A stretch of DNA of 64,000 nt, from NCBI RefSeq assembly GCF_000317435.1, contig NC_019751.1, forward strand, positions 5,394,001 through 5,458,000, given 5' to 3'. The stretch is from Calothrix sp. PCC 6303 (GTDB lineage: Bacteria > Cyanobacteriota > Cyanobacteriia > Cyanobacteriales > Nostocaceae). Made by a program: the position numbers and the translations under genes. The notes below the pieces were generated by a model. The model searched no databases, had not been told where the DNA came from, and saw nothing but the letters and a program-made list of their open reading frames with translations. This document shows positions 1 through 9,220 of the stretch, one piece after another (the stretch's first letter is position 1; each line of letters starts with the position of its first letter).

Positions 1-582
1 GACTGGAAGCGGTTGTTCAATAAACTCAATTTTACCTAATAAAGCTTCACATCTTTCCAACCAGATACTTGCTGCATCATAACTCAAACCCCCATTTGCA
101 TCGAGTCGCAATTTGGCAGTCTTTGGTAAGGTTTCGATAAGTAAATCCAGAATTTCTAACTCTTCCTCAACCTCACCCACAGCAATTTTCCACTTCCAGG
201 TATCATATTTCTCCAACCCTTCTCCAACTGATAGCGCAGCTTTTCCAGTTGGTAACAACCCGCAAAACTTCAAATTAGCAGCTTCTTTTTCATCAAATAA
301 AGCAGATTCAAACCCAAATTGACAAGCGGGTAATTCATCTGGGATAGCATAAATCATCTCCATTGTAATTTGACTTGGCAACTGTTGACAAAAACTCAAA
401 GCTGCTGACAAACTTTCTGAACCAAACCAAGGAATTGGGGCAATTTCACCATTATATTCTTTACCCGTATCATCCGCCAAATGGATAATTATTCCCTCCC
501 GCAACTCCCAACTTCCATGACTTGTTTTTAAAGGGGATGAAAAACTTCGGGAATATTCAGAAAAACTAAATTTATAAGACAT
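1..582 (-). CDS. menC: o-succinylbenzoate synthase (partial)
   Basis: This is the N-terminal part of o-succinylbenzoate synthase, which dehydrates SHCHC to o-succinylbenzoate in phylloquinone (vitamin K1) synthesis for photosystem I. The minus-strand frame opens with ATG at 582 (MSYKFSFSEYSRSF) and stays open to the window edge, so the 3' part, including most of the barrel, lies outside. Visible enolase-superfamily traits are the N-terminal cap and the stretch TAKLRLDANGGLSYDAA near the cut end, where the barrel begins and the RLDANG segment supplies an acidic residue. It lies 13 bp downstream of menA on the same strand, which supports both the assignment and co-transcription. Confidence 0.88.
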   Translation of the reverse strand, partial: MSYKFSFSEYSRSFSSPLKTSHGSWELREGIIIHLADDTGKEYNGEIAPIPWFGSESLSAALSFCQQLPSQITMEMIYAIPDELPACQFGFESALFDEKEAANLKFCGLLPTGKAALSVGEGLEKYDTWKWKIAVGEVEEELEILDLLIETLPKTAKLRLDANGGLSYDAASIWLERCEALLGKIEFIEQPLPV

Positions 583-595
583 CTGGAAAGTCTTC

Positions 596-1501
596 TTAAA
601 CAACAAACCCCAAACCAAACAACAAGCAGCACCAAAAATGTACCGCAACCGCAATAAACTTAGAATTACTCACCCTATCCGGTTGCTGATGATATTGTTG
701 AACATGACGACACAACTTCACGGCAAACGGTACACTTACCCAACTTAATAACGTCCAAATTGGGAAATATCCCAACACCACAAACATCAAACTCAAAACA
801 TAAATACTAATAGTTGCCAAAATCAGAACCTGTGAACCCCTAGCAGTTCCCAACCTGACAATCGGTGAATACTTGCCAGCAGCTAAATCATCCTCAACTT
901 GATGAAAATGAGAGCAAAATAAAATTAAACTTGTGGCAATTCCCACAATAATTGAAGCTACCAAACTACCAACCGAAAAACTTTGAACCTGACTATAATA
1001 TGCTGCACTAACAGCCAAAGGACCAAAGGCAAAAAAACAGAGAATCTCTCCCAAGCCTTGATATCCTAGCCTAAAAGGAGGACCCTGATAAACATAACCC
1101 AAACAGCAACATAACAAAATCATCACCATCACAGTTAAATCTTGTTGCCACCAGGTAATCATCAATATTCCCAGCAAACCCAAAAATAAAGATAAATTTC
1201 CTAACCAATAAATCAAAGACTTATTACCAGTGATGTTTACCAAAGAATGATGTTTGTTTTCATCAATCCCTGTTTCCGCATCAAAAACATCATTACTGAA
1301 ATTTTCCCAGATCAAAATTAAAATTGCCGACCCTAAAAATACACTAAAAGTTAGACTTTGAAACACTTTTGTTTCGGCGTAAGCTACCATAGATCCTACC
1401 CAAATCGGCATAATAGCTACACTGTACATTGGTGGCTTCATTGCCGCCATCCATAACTTCTTATTCTGGTTTTCAGGATATGTAATCAGCTTTATAGTCA
1501 T
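596..1501 (-). CDS. menA: 2-carboxy-1,4-naphthoquinone phytyltransferase
   Basis: A membrane prenyltransferase of the UbiA family that attaches the phytyl chain to the naphthoquinone ring in phylloquinone synthesis. The protein is about 301 residues. It has the UbiA aspartate-rich signature NDVFDAETGIDE near residue 70 and about eight hydrophobic segments. I chose the start at 1501 (MTIKLITYPENQNKK) because the conserved family start begins there; an upstream in-frame ATG at 1510 would add only three residues. menC follows after 13 bp, and menF is divergent on the other side, so three steps of one pathway are grouped here. Confidence 0.9.
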   Translation of the reverse strand: MTIKLITYPENQNKKLWMAAMKPPMYSVAIMPIWVGSMVAYAETKVFQSLTFSVFLGSAILILIWENFSNDVFDAETGIDENKHHSLVNITGNKSLIYWLGNLSLFLGLLGILMITWWQQDLTVMVMILLCCCLGYVYQGPPFRLGYQGLGEILCFFAFGPLAVSAAYYSQVQSFSVGSLVASIIVGIATSLILFCSHFHQVEDDLAAGKYSPIVRLGTARGSQVLILATISIYVLSLMFVVLGYFPIWTLLSWVSVPFAVKLCRHVQQYHQQPDRVSNSKFIAVAVHFWCCLLFGLGFVV

Positions 1502-1796
1502 CCTAATCAACTTTTAATTATGAAAAATTTTTTGCCTTGGATCGCCAGATAAAAATATATCTTGATGACTTTAGTAAAATGCACATCAAATAATACATTT
1601 TTTAATCATTGTTCATATATAAAATTTGCCAATCTATGATAAGTAACTCCTAAAAATCCCGATTCAGATCAACAGTTACACTACAACATAAACTTTACGC
1701 TGGTGAAATAGTAGCAGTTTATGTTACCTGTAGAAATACGACCCTGATCACTCTTTAGGAAGATAACTTCAAAAAAGTTTACTATTTTTTAGATCC

Positions 1797-3287
1797 ATGA
1801 CAGTTTCTCCATGTTACTCAGGCTTTTTTGTCCATAGTAAAGAAATATATCAATTTTTCTTAGCTGTTAAGGAAAAATGTATCCGTAATAACTGCACACA
1901 AATCGCTAGTGTTTCACTAGAAATTGACTGTGTTGATCCACTCCTAGTCTTGGATAAATTGACACATCCCAATCAGTTAAACTTTTATTGGGAAAATCAA
2001 AGTCAAAAAGAAGCAATAGCAGCAATTGATGCTGTAGCAAAACTAGAAGTTGCTGGAAAATCCAGATTTCAGGCTGCTGAATCCTTTATTGAGCAGTGCC
2101 AAAAAAACGTCATTCAATTTTGCGGTACAAGCCATAATTCTAAAAAACCATACTTTTTTTGCAGTTTCAGCTTTTTTGATGAAAATTTACAAACCAATTA
2201 CCCATTTCCCAATGCCACAGTCTTTCTCCCACGTTGGCAAATAGTAGTTAAAGATCAGCATTGCCTGTTAATTGCCAACACCATCATCCATGGAGATACA
2301 AACGTTCAAAAAATCTTAAATGATTTGCATCATCAAGTAGAAGCAATCGAAGCCTTAAAAAGCCATGTACCATATAGTCAAATTTTGCAACCGCATTTTC
2401 GCCATGAAGTAGTTACCAAACCACAAGCCTTTAAAGACTCAATTATCTCAGCATTAGAATCAATTCATGCCAATCAATTTACGAAAATTGTTTTAGCAAA
2501 TGCCCTTGACATTTTTGCAACTACAAATATCAACTTATTCCATTCCCTATACAATCTGCGAGAAAATCATTCTAACTGCTATATTTTCTCTACAAGTAAT
2601 GGTAAAGGACAAAACTTCATTGGTGCCAGTCCCGAACGTTTAATTACCATTAACAATCAAAATCTCCTAACCGATGCATTAGCTGGAAGTGCACCAAGGG
2701 GTAAAACACCCATTGAAGATACCATAAATGCTAACAGTCTACTTAACAGCGAAAAAGAGCGCCATGAGCATTCCCTAGTTTTAGATTTTATTACACAACG
2801 TCTTTCCAGCCTAGGCTTATCACCACAAATTATGTCCCCAAGATTAAGACAATTATCAAATATTCAACACCTATGGACACCCATCCAAGCAACTGTCCCC
2901 AATCATATCCACCCCTTAAAAATTATTTCCCAACTCCATCCCACCCCAGCAGTTGCAGGTGTCTCCCGCGACATTGCCTGTGTAGAGATTCGACGTTATG
3001 AAAACTTCGAGAGAGGTTTGTATGCAGCACCCCTGGGATGGGTAGATACTGACGGCAATTGTGAGTTTATCGTTGGAATTAGATCCGCATTGATTGAATG
3101 CGATACCAACCCTGCGGGTAGGCACGGAGTGACTTCCAAAGCTACTTCAAACCGGAATGAAAATGGTTGTCAAAAACATCGCGCACGGTTGTATGCTGGT
3201 GCTGGGATTGTTGCAGGTTCTGATCCTGACCGAGAACTAGCAGAAATTCAACTCAAACTCCAAGCTTTACTCAATGCACTTGTCTAA
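1797..3287 (+). CDS. menF: Isochorismate synthase with in-frame insertion
   Basis: Converts chorismate to isochorismate, the entry step of phylloquinone synthesis. The 496-residue protein has the chorismate-utilising domain in its C-terminal half. Recognisable segments are KIVLANALDI (about 225), FIGASPERL (about 275), LAGSAPRGKT (about 298), HPTPAVAGVSR (about 380), the glycine/glutamate stretch ERGLYAAPLGWVD and the terminal RLYAGAGIVAGSDPDRE. An unusual segment of about 25 residues (CDTNPAGRHGVTSKATSN and onward, near nt 3100-3177) separates IVGIRSALIE from RARLYAGAG, which are normally almost contiguous. Part of this insert is a DNA repeat also present at 61 kb (see findings). The insert keeps the frame and lies close to the active-site end, so activity cannot be assumed unchanged. 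menA is divergent. Confidence 0.9.
   Translation: MTVSPCYSGFFVHSKEIYQFFLAVKEKCIRNNCTQIASVSLEIDCVDPLLVLDKLTHPNQLNFYWENQSQKEAIAAIDAVAKLEVAGKSRFQAAESFIEQCQKNVIQFCGTSHNSKKPYFFCSFSFFDENLQTNYPFPNATVFLPRWQIVVKDQHCLLIANTIIHGDTNVQKILNDLHHQVEAIEALKSHVPYSQILQPHFRHEVVTKPQAFKDSIISALESIHANQFTKIVLANALDIFATTNINLFHSLYNLRENHSNCYIFSTSNGKGQNFIGASPERLITINNQNLLTDALAGSAPRGKTPIEDTINANSLLNSEKERHEHSLVLDFITQRLSSLGLSPQIMSPRLRQLSNIQHLWTPIQATVPNHIHPLKIISQLHPTPAVAGVSRDIACVEIRRYENFERGLYAAPLGWVDTDGNCEFIVGIRSALIECDTNPAGRHGVTSKATSNRNENGCQKHRARLYAGAGIVAGSDPDRELAEIQLKLQALLNALV
3118..3136 (+). repeat. Dispersed repeat inside menF
   Basis: The 19-mer GTAGGCACGGAGTGACTTC lies within the menF coding sequence. It recurs exactly, in inverted orientation, at 61076-61094 in an intergenic region. 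It coincides with the extra residues of MenF, so the segment looks like a mobile short repeat that landed in frame. Confidence 0.7.
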
Positions 3288-3979
3288 GTATAATCCAGTT
3301 AGCAAAAACTGAAATACTTAGTACTCAGCAATATTTATTACTTGTAAATAGTGTAAGATAGCGTAAATCAACTTACGATTCAATGCTGTGAAAAAGCTTA
3401 TACAAGAGTCTGTACTAGTCTTAAGAAAATAATTGATCCCAAACTATTTACCCTTGTGACAATTTCCAGTACATTGTTATACACCAATGCCAACCGTGAA
3501 ATTATTTCCAATCATGTGCTAACGTTATATTCCATAACCGTAATCACCTATCTCATACTCAAAGTAAAAAATAACACATGCTATTGCGAATTAGTAATAT
3601 TTAGCTCTTTACATAATAGCCAACTGATGAGGTCAATAAAAAAATCTCAAAATCTCATTAACTAAGCCAAACTTTATGGTTGTGTTTTATTCAGGACTTA
3701 CGCAAGTGTCGTAATCAGTGCTTGATGGGTGATACCAGAAGCTTTATTGCTAGGTTTATAATCAATCTAAGTATCAGACACCCTACAAAAAAATATCCCA
3801 GTTGGGTAAGTCATACTATTATTAAAAAGCTGTTCCATAAAATTTATTAGTTATTTTACCCCAGGAGTAATATCCCCAAAAACAAAATTAAGGTCTTTTG
3901 AGATAAATCCATACCGAAATTAGAGAAAATTCTTAATCAATTGCGATTCTGACAATTTGCATAGAAAAAGTACAACAAT
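3288..3979. other. Intergenic region with possible MITE remnant
   Basis: No convincing gene; the longest frame (3456-3665) has no codon or homology signal. The only structure I see is a pair of degenerate inverted ends, GACTTACGCAA at 3695-3705 and TTGGGTAAGTC at 3802-3812. They would bound an element of about 118 bp. The left end resembles the terminal repeat of the insertion sequence at 13990. The rest is probably the upstream region of the next gene. Confidence 0.4.
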
Positions 3980-5254
3980 ATGCAATCAAGAACAACCGAA
4001 AATAGAATCAGTTTAGCTTTAATATCCTTTATTAGTAGTTTTGGTCTGAGTTGTCTATTTCACTGGAACATTAACCAAGCTTTCTCGAACGCAATTATTG
4101 CTGTAATTGCCACCTATGCAGCAGTCTTAATTGTTGACAAACGCCATCGAAATCAAGAAATGCTGGTGTTAGATTCACTGAACTATCGAATTAAAGAACT
4201 TGAAGGATTAAAGCATCACTTTCTTGGTGAAGTACATCAATTAGAAAATCATCATCATTTACTGCTTCAGGAGTCAAACAAATTACAAAATCAAGTTGCT
4301 GAATGTCGAAATACTCGTGATAGCCTCAATCGTGAGTTGAGTACTTATAGTGGTCAAAAAAAGCAGTTAGAAGCAAGTATCAACAGAATTCAAGTTGAAA
4401 TTGAAAACCTTGAACGTAGTAAAGCCGAACTAAATAAGAACTTCTCTAATCTTTCGTTAGAAAAACGTCGTTTAGAAAGTAATACGAATACATTACGCAT
4501 AGAAACGAATCAATTACAAAGTATTATTCATAAACTTTCAGAGGAGAAAACAGAAATTGAGAATAATTTAGTGCTTTTAGAAAGACTCAAACCATCCTTA
4601 GAAGAAAAACTGTATGAACTTAGGGTGGATATTCAGGAATTAGAGTCTCAAGTAAATTATCAGAGTGATTTATTATTAGTAAAAAATACTGAATATGATA
4701 ATGTTCTATTAAAATTTAATGAAATTCAACAGCAAACTATTCATCAAGAGACTGAATTTCAAAAGATTAAAGATCAAATTAATCTTTTAGAAATAGAGCG
4801 TGATACACTACAAAATCAAGTTTGGGAGTTAATTCAACAAGAGGAAATTAATTTCCCTGAAGAATCAGGTATAGTTAATCAGAATCAGAAAGATACAGAT
4901 GTCTTTCCTTTCTCTGATTTTATGTTGACAATTGATGGCACCATTGAAAGGAGCGAGAATGAATTATTAGATGAATGGTTTGATTTAATTGAAACATTAA
5001 CTTCTCCTCAATTTCAAGCGCTAGAAAGCATTTTAGAAGAGCAAAATCCCTATCCACGCATCAAAAAAATTGCCGAAGATAATATTACAATGCCAAATAT
5101 TTTAATTGACTCAATTAACGAACAAGCCCAAGAAACAATTGGCGAAATTATTATTGATACTAATGCTGATTTACCCTTGATTTATCCGGAATATAGATTC
5201 AAACTTCAGCAATTGATTGAAACTCATCAAAAAAATATGACTCAAAACGGCTGA
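3980..5254 (+). CDS. Membrane coiled-coil protein with TerB_C-like domain
   Basis: Not assignable to a named gene. The first 60 residues hold two hydrophobic segments (about 10-28 and 34-52, ending VLIVDKRHR), so the protein is probably anchored in the membrane. Residues 65-290 are an almost uninterrupted coiled coil rich in E, K, Q, L and N. The last 110 residues form a separate helical domain. Its pattern (LDEWFDLIETLTSPQ, KIAEDNITMPNILID, SINEQAQETIGEIIID, PLIYPEYRFKLQQLI) matches what I know of the TerB_C domain. That domain occurs beside DUF2791 ATPases and helicases in tellurite-resistance-related and BREX-like systems. The DUF2791 gene starts 42 bp downstream, so the two probably form an operon. 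The membrane anchor and coiled coil fused to TerB_C are unusual. Domain naming is by eye. Confidence 0.65.
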   Translation: MQSRTTENRISLALISFISSFGLSCLFHWNINQAFSNAIIAVIATYAAVLIVDKRHRNQEMLVLDSLNYRIKELEGLKHHFLGEVHQLENHHHLLLQESNKLQNQVAECRNTRDSLNRELSTYSGQKKQLEASINRIQVEIENLERSKAELNKNFSNLSLEKRRLESNTNTLRIETNQLQSIIHKLSEEKTEIENNLVLLERLKPSLEEKLYELRVDIQELESQVNYQSDLLLVKNTEYDNVLLKFNEIQQQTIHQETEFQKIKDQINLLEIERDTLQNQVWELIQQEEINFPEESGIVNQNQKDTDVFPFSDFMLTIDGTIERSENELLDEWFDLIETLTSPQFQALESILEEQNPYPRIKKIAEDNITMPNILIDSINEQAQETIGEIIIDTNADLPLIYPEYRFKLQQLIETHQKNMTQNG

Positions 5255-5296
5255 CTCAATTAAATTGTGCTCCATGCTTGTAAAATAATGTGAGCA

Positions 5297-6637
5297 ATGA
5301 CCAAGGTCAACCAAATGGCAAAAGCAAAACTATCAAAAAAAATATCTACTGCATTGATAAATTCTCTAGGTGCGGGAGTAGTACCAAGAGAAGGAATTGA
5401 ACATATCGCAGTTGGTAGAGAACAGGAACTTACAAGTTTATCAAAAAATCTTGAAGACATAGCCGAAGGAGTATCTGCATTTCGTTTTGTGATTGGTAAT
5501 TATGGTTCTGGGAAAAGCTTTTTACTTCAGCTAATGCGAAATCGGGCTATGGAACAAGGCTTTGTAGTTGCAGATGCTGATTTATCATCAGAAAGACGAT
5601 TAGCAGGAACTAATAATGAAGGACTCGCAACCTACCGGGAATTAATGAGTCACCTTGCGACAAAAACCCGTCCAGATGGTAATTCTTTAGTTTCAATTTT
5701 AGAAGGATGGATCAACAAAATTCAACAAGAAGTTGCTAAAAATAGTGGAATGCGTCCTAACGATGAAGGCTTTGATGATGCAGTTGAAGCCAGAATCCGT
5801 GAAGTCATTCAACAAATTGAAGACTTGGTTCATGGATTCGATTTTGGGAATGTGATTACTGCTTATTGGCGTGGTTATCGACAGGATGATGAAAATTTAA
5901 AAAGTGCATCCTTAAGATGGCTAAGGGGAGAATTTTCTACGAAAACAGATGCTAAACAAGCTTTAGGTGTTCGTGTAATTATTGATGATGAAACTTGGTA
6001 TGACTATGTTAAACTCATTGCCAAATTTGTTGCTGAAATAGGCTATAAAGGCTTGCTTATAATTTTAGATGAAGCTGTACATCTCTACCAAACTCCTGCG
6101 AAAGTTACCAGAGAAAAAAATTATAATAAATTATTGGGTATATTCAACGATACAATGCAATGTAAAGCTGAAAATCTTGGTGTTTTTATTGGGGGAACAA
6201 CAAAGTTTTTGGAAGATGAAAATCGAGGACTTTTTTCTGATCCAGCGTGGCGTAGACGTACTAAGGAAAGTCGCTTTGTTAGTCAATCTGGTGTTCAAGA
6301 ACAAATGGGACCAGTGGTACGTCTGACTCCGTTGAATGAGAAAGAAATACTTAGTTTGTTAGAAAGATTAACTGAAATTCATAGTTCTAATTATGGTTAT
6401 AATTCGAGTTTAGTAGCTCGTAATTATAAAGGATTTATCCAGGAAGTGACATCTCGTTTAGGTGCAGAGGCACTGCTAACACCTGGTGAAATCATTCGTG
6501 ACTTTATCAGTATTTTAAATGTTATTTATAATAATCCAGAAATTAAGTTTGACGAGATGATTCGTAGTGATAAATTTAAGCCGACAAATGTTAATTCAGA
6601 TTCGGAAGGTGATGATATTGAAGAATTTAGTTTATAA
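5297..6637 (+). CDS. BrxD-like (DUF2791) P-loop ATPase
   Basis: A 446-residue ATP-binding protein resembling BrxD/DUF2791 of BREX and Ter-associated phage-defence loci. It has Walker A in FVIGNYGSGKSFLLQ (about 68-83) and Walker B in KGLLIILDEAVHLYQ (about 252-266). A sensor-like FIGGTTKFLEDE and an arginine patch WRRRTKESRF follow around 295-320. The N-terminal PREGIEHIAVGREQE (30-45) is a typical lead-in for this family. It starts with ATG at 5297; an ATG six codons later is an alternative. It is the second gene of a pair with the TerB_C-like coiled-coil gene. In full loci a DEAD/SNF2-type helicase usually follows; here the next gene is on the opposite strand. The module is therefore either reduced or completed elsewhere. 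Confidence 0.75.
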   Translation: MTKVNQMAKAKLSKKISTALINSLGAGVVPREGIEHIAVGREQELTSLSKNLEDIAEGVSAFRFVIGNYGSGKSFLLQLMRNRAMEQGFVVADADLSSERRLAGTNNEGLATYRELMSHLATKTRPDGNSLVSILEGWINKIQQEVAKNSGMRPNDEGFDDAVEARIREVIQQIEDLVHGFDFGNVITAYWRGYRQDDENLKSASLRWLRGEFSTKTDAKQALGVRVIIDDETWYDYVKLIAKFVAEIGYKGLLIILDEAVHLYQTPAKVTREKNYNKLLGIFNDTMQCKAENLGVFIGGTTKFLEDENRGLFSDPAWRRRTKESRFVSQSGVQEQMGPVVRLTPLNEKEILSLLERLTEIHSSNYGYNSSLVARNYKGFIQEVTSRLGAEALLTPGEIIRDFISILNVIYNNPEIKFDEMIRSDKFKPTNVNSDSEGDDIEEFSL

Positions 6638-6937
6638 GGGGAAAAGTACTCAAATCATATACTAAGTTAGGTAGGGATGCCCGCCCCACATTAATTATAA
6701 TAATTTAGATTATATGATTTAAGTGCAGAACAGCTTAGGAGTATGTTTGAAAAGTCGATATTTTTTATGGGTGTGTAGCTTGCTTCCCTATTCAACAAGA
6801 GGCAGGGGACATGGGTGCTAAGTTGTTCTCATAACTCTTGCCGGGTACAAGCTACAGAATAAAATTTGATAATTTGATAAATAGCTTATTGAACTATTCA
6901 AATATGCTCAGTATGTCGCAATATGGACTTTACTCAA
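6638..6937. other. Intergenic region with inverted repeat
   Basis: No gene seen between the two convergent units. It contains the inverted pair TGTAGCTTG (about 6774) and CAAGCTACA (about 6855). Nested, weaker complementarity lies between them (AACAAGAGGC and ACTCTTGCC), so a transcript could fold into a long hairpin. The sequence TAGGGATGCCCGCCCCAC at about 6672 looks like a dispersed cyanobacterial intergenic repeat. Confidence 0.35.
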
Positions 6938-8935
6938 TTAAGTAGGCAATTGAGTTTTATTTCCACTATTTACACCGATCAATAACTCTCGTAATAAAAC
7001 TACTAAAGCCTTTTGAGCGGCTTGGGTGGCAATTTTTTGTCCTAGTTTTTGCACCCCAGGATTAAATAGTAGGGGAGTAATTTGTGAAAGTAGTTGACTA
7101 GGATCAAAGCCGCGTGTTTCTTGAAGGATATTGATGATGTTTTTGATATGTTCAAGAGTTTGTTGCTGCTCATTATTTGCGGATGGAATTTCTTTGACTG
7201 CGGTGATGCCTACTTGTTCTCTTAATAGTGAAGTAAAGTTATGTAGGGCATTTTTTCGCATTGCGTCGACGGTTTTAAATAATTCATCAATCAATTTATC
7301 ACGGATAAATTCGCCTCTATCAGAAGAGAGGAAATCAACTGCTTGATTGACTACTAAATCTAAATCGTATTCCTGGTTATTTCGAGCATTTTTTAGCAGG
7401 TTTTCTAAGCGATTCCACCGGAAGCTTCCGTCTTTAAAGAGTAAATCTCTGAGAGAAATTCTCAGTTGTGGTGCGGGGTCTGTTAATAAACGCTTGGAAA
7501 CATAGGGATATGCTTCGCTGAGAACTTTAAAATCAGGATCTATAAAGATGGCAATTCCTTCTAATGTCACCAAGGAACGAATAATTAGTGCGTAGTAGGG
7601 AGGAACTCGGAAGGGAAATTCATACATTAATGCCGATAAGTCATCGGTAATGCTTTTAATATTAAAGTCGGCAACGCTTGCACCTTCGGCTTTGGCAAAG
7701 ACGTTGGCAAATGCCGGAATAATTGGTGTTAAGTCTGTCTCAGGTGACAAAAAGTCTAGTTTGACATAATCGCTAGCTAGCCCTTCAAAATCACGGTTGA
7801 CGACGTGAACGATTGCTTCAATTAAACCATAGCGTTGGGCTGGTTGAACTTCGCTCATCATGCCAAAGTCGAGATAAGCTAATTTACCATCTGGGGTCGC
7901 AAGTAAGTTACCTGGATGGGGATCTGCGTGGAAAAAACCGTGTTCTAATAATTGTCGTAAAGAACACTGTACGCCAACTTCAATGAGATAACGAGCATCG
8001 ATACCTTGGGCGGTAATTTCGTCAGTTTGGGTAAGCTTTGTACCGTTGATCCATTCCATGGTGAGGACGCGACGGTTTGTGTATTCCCAGTATATTTTCG
8101 GTACATAGATGTCTTTCATGTGACCATATAACTGGAAAAATCTTTCGGCGTTTTCGCCTTCATGGATATAGTCCATTTCCTCGAAGATGCGATCGCCTAA
8201 TTCATCTAAGATACCAACTAGGTCACTGCGTACCCGTTTCACATTTTGTTTTGCCCATGCAGCCAGCTTCCGCAGTAAGTATAAATCTACGGTGATACTT
8301 TCCCTTAAATCTGGTCGCTGAATCTTAACGGCTACTTCATCACCATTATTTAATTTAGCTTTGTAAACTTGACCTAGGGAAGCTGCGGCAATTGGTTGTG
8401 GTGAAAGTTCCGCGTAGATTTCATCCGGTTTTTGTCCCAATTCTTCCTCAATAAATTGATAAGCAATTTCGTTGGGGAAAGCTGGTAATTTATCTTGGAG
8501 TTGGGTTAATTCTTCTAAATATAAGGGTGGAACTAAATCTGGTCGGGTTGATAGTGCCTGACCAATTTTAATATAGGCGGGTCCCAACTTGGTTAACAAT
8601 TCGCGCAGCTGCACCGCCCGACGAGGATCATTTTTGACTACTACACCGCGTTTTAAATCCCACCAAATCCCCAGGGCAAAGCTAAGGGTGGGAAACAAAA
8701 CCTTAAGAATTCGACCTAAAACCTCCAAGGGACGCTCTTGGTAGTAAGATGCGATCGCGTCCGCGTCATAGCGCAACTGCGGACTACTGGGAAGATTCAC
8801 AGGGTGGGAGGGTGAATATTCTACCTTTTTCCCCAAAGCATCTTTAACTGGAACTAGTTCGGCTACGGTTGCCTCATTTTCAGGACTATGCAGTTCAATT
8901 AGCTGCGAAGTTGGAGAAATTGGTTTAACATTCAT
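6938..8935 (-). CDS. ABC1/UbiB-family atypical kinase
   Basis: An AarF/ABC1/UbiB-type kinase of about 665 residues. In cyanobacteria and plastids such kinases act on isoprenoid-quinone or tocopherol metabolism, usually at membranes. Family motifs are clear: the KxGQ segment AYIKIGQALSTRPDLVP, the alanine-rich nucleotide loop AAASLGQVYKA, the HADPHPGNLL catalytic loop and the metal-binding LAYLDFGMMSEV. A C-terminal hydrophobic and amphipathic region is typical of the cyanobacterial long form. The start at 8935 (MNVKPISPTSQL) is preferred over the ATG at 8980. The exact paralogue cannot be fixed from sequence alone. Confidence 0.88.
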   Translation of the reverse strand: MNVKPISPTSQLIELHSPENEATVAELVPVKDALGKKVEYSPSHPVNLPSSPQLRYDADAIASYYQERPLEVLGRILKVLFPTLSFALGIWWDLKRGVVVKNDPRRAVQLRELLTKLGPAYIKIGQALSTRPDLVPPLYLEELTQLQDKLPAFPNEIAYQFIEEELGQKPDEIYAELSPQPIAAASLGQVYKAKLNNGDEVAVKIQRPDLRESITVDLYLLRKLAAWAKQNVKRVRSDLVGILDELGDRIFEEMDYIHEGENAERFFQLYGHMKDIYVPKIYWEYTNRRVLTMEWINGTKLTQTDEITAQGIDARYLIEVGVQCSLRQLLEHGFFHADPHPGNLLATPDGKLAYLDFGMMSEVQPAQRYGLIEAIVHVVNRDFEGLASDYVKLDFLSPETDLTPIIPAFANVFAKAEGASVADFNIKSITDDLSALMYEFPFRVPPYYALIIRSLVTLEGIAIFIDPDFKVLSEAYPYVSKRLLTDPAPQLRISLRDLLFKDGSFRWNRLENLLKNARNNQEYDLDLVVNQAVDFLSSDRGEFIRDKLIDELFKTVDAMRKNALHNFTSLLREQVGITAVKEIPSANNEQQQTLEHIKNIINILQETRGFDPSQLLSQITPLLFNPGVQKLGQKIATQAAQKALVVLLRELLIGVNSGNKTQLPT

Positions 8936-9220
8936 GAAATTACCATCGCCCAGAAGTGAAGATATTAAGTATTGTAACAATCGACGTTACTTTTGTCGTC
9001 GGTTGCTAGATGGAGATAATTGTGTCGATTAATATATATCAATTTTAATGGTAGATGTGTTGGTAGTTGTTCGGTAACTACCTTGCGATAACCGTAAAGG
9101 GGAGAAGGGAGTGGGGGAGTGAGGACACAACGGTGAAAGTAAACCAACTATTTTTTCATCGGCAAAAAGTTCTAAACTAAGCTTTATTCGCTTCTGCCTT
9201 CTGCCTTCTGTCTTCACACC

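Noticed and set aside
2050-2244. 64-codon frame inside menF
   Set aside because: A shadow of the menF coding frame.
3456-3665. 69-codon plus-strand frame after menF
   Set aside because: Low-complexity, no ribosome-binding site, no recognisable family, and it lies in an AT-rich spacer with repeat remnants.
9029-9217. Frames of 60-62 codons between the ABC1 kinase and the hybrid kinase
   Set aside because: They read through a CTTCTGCCTTCTG repeat and have no start-site signal.
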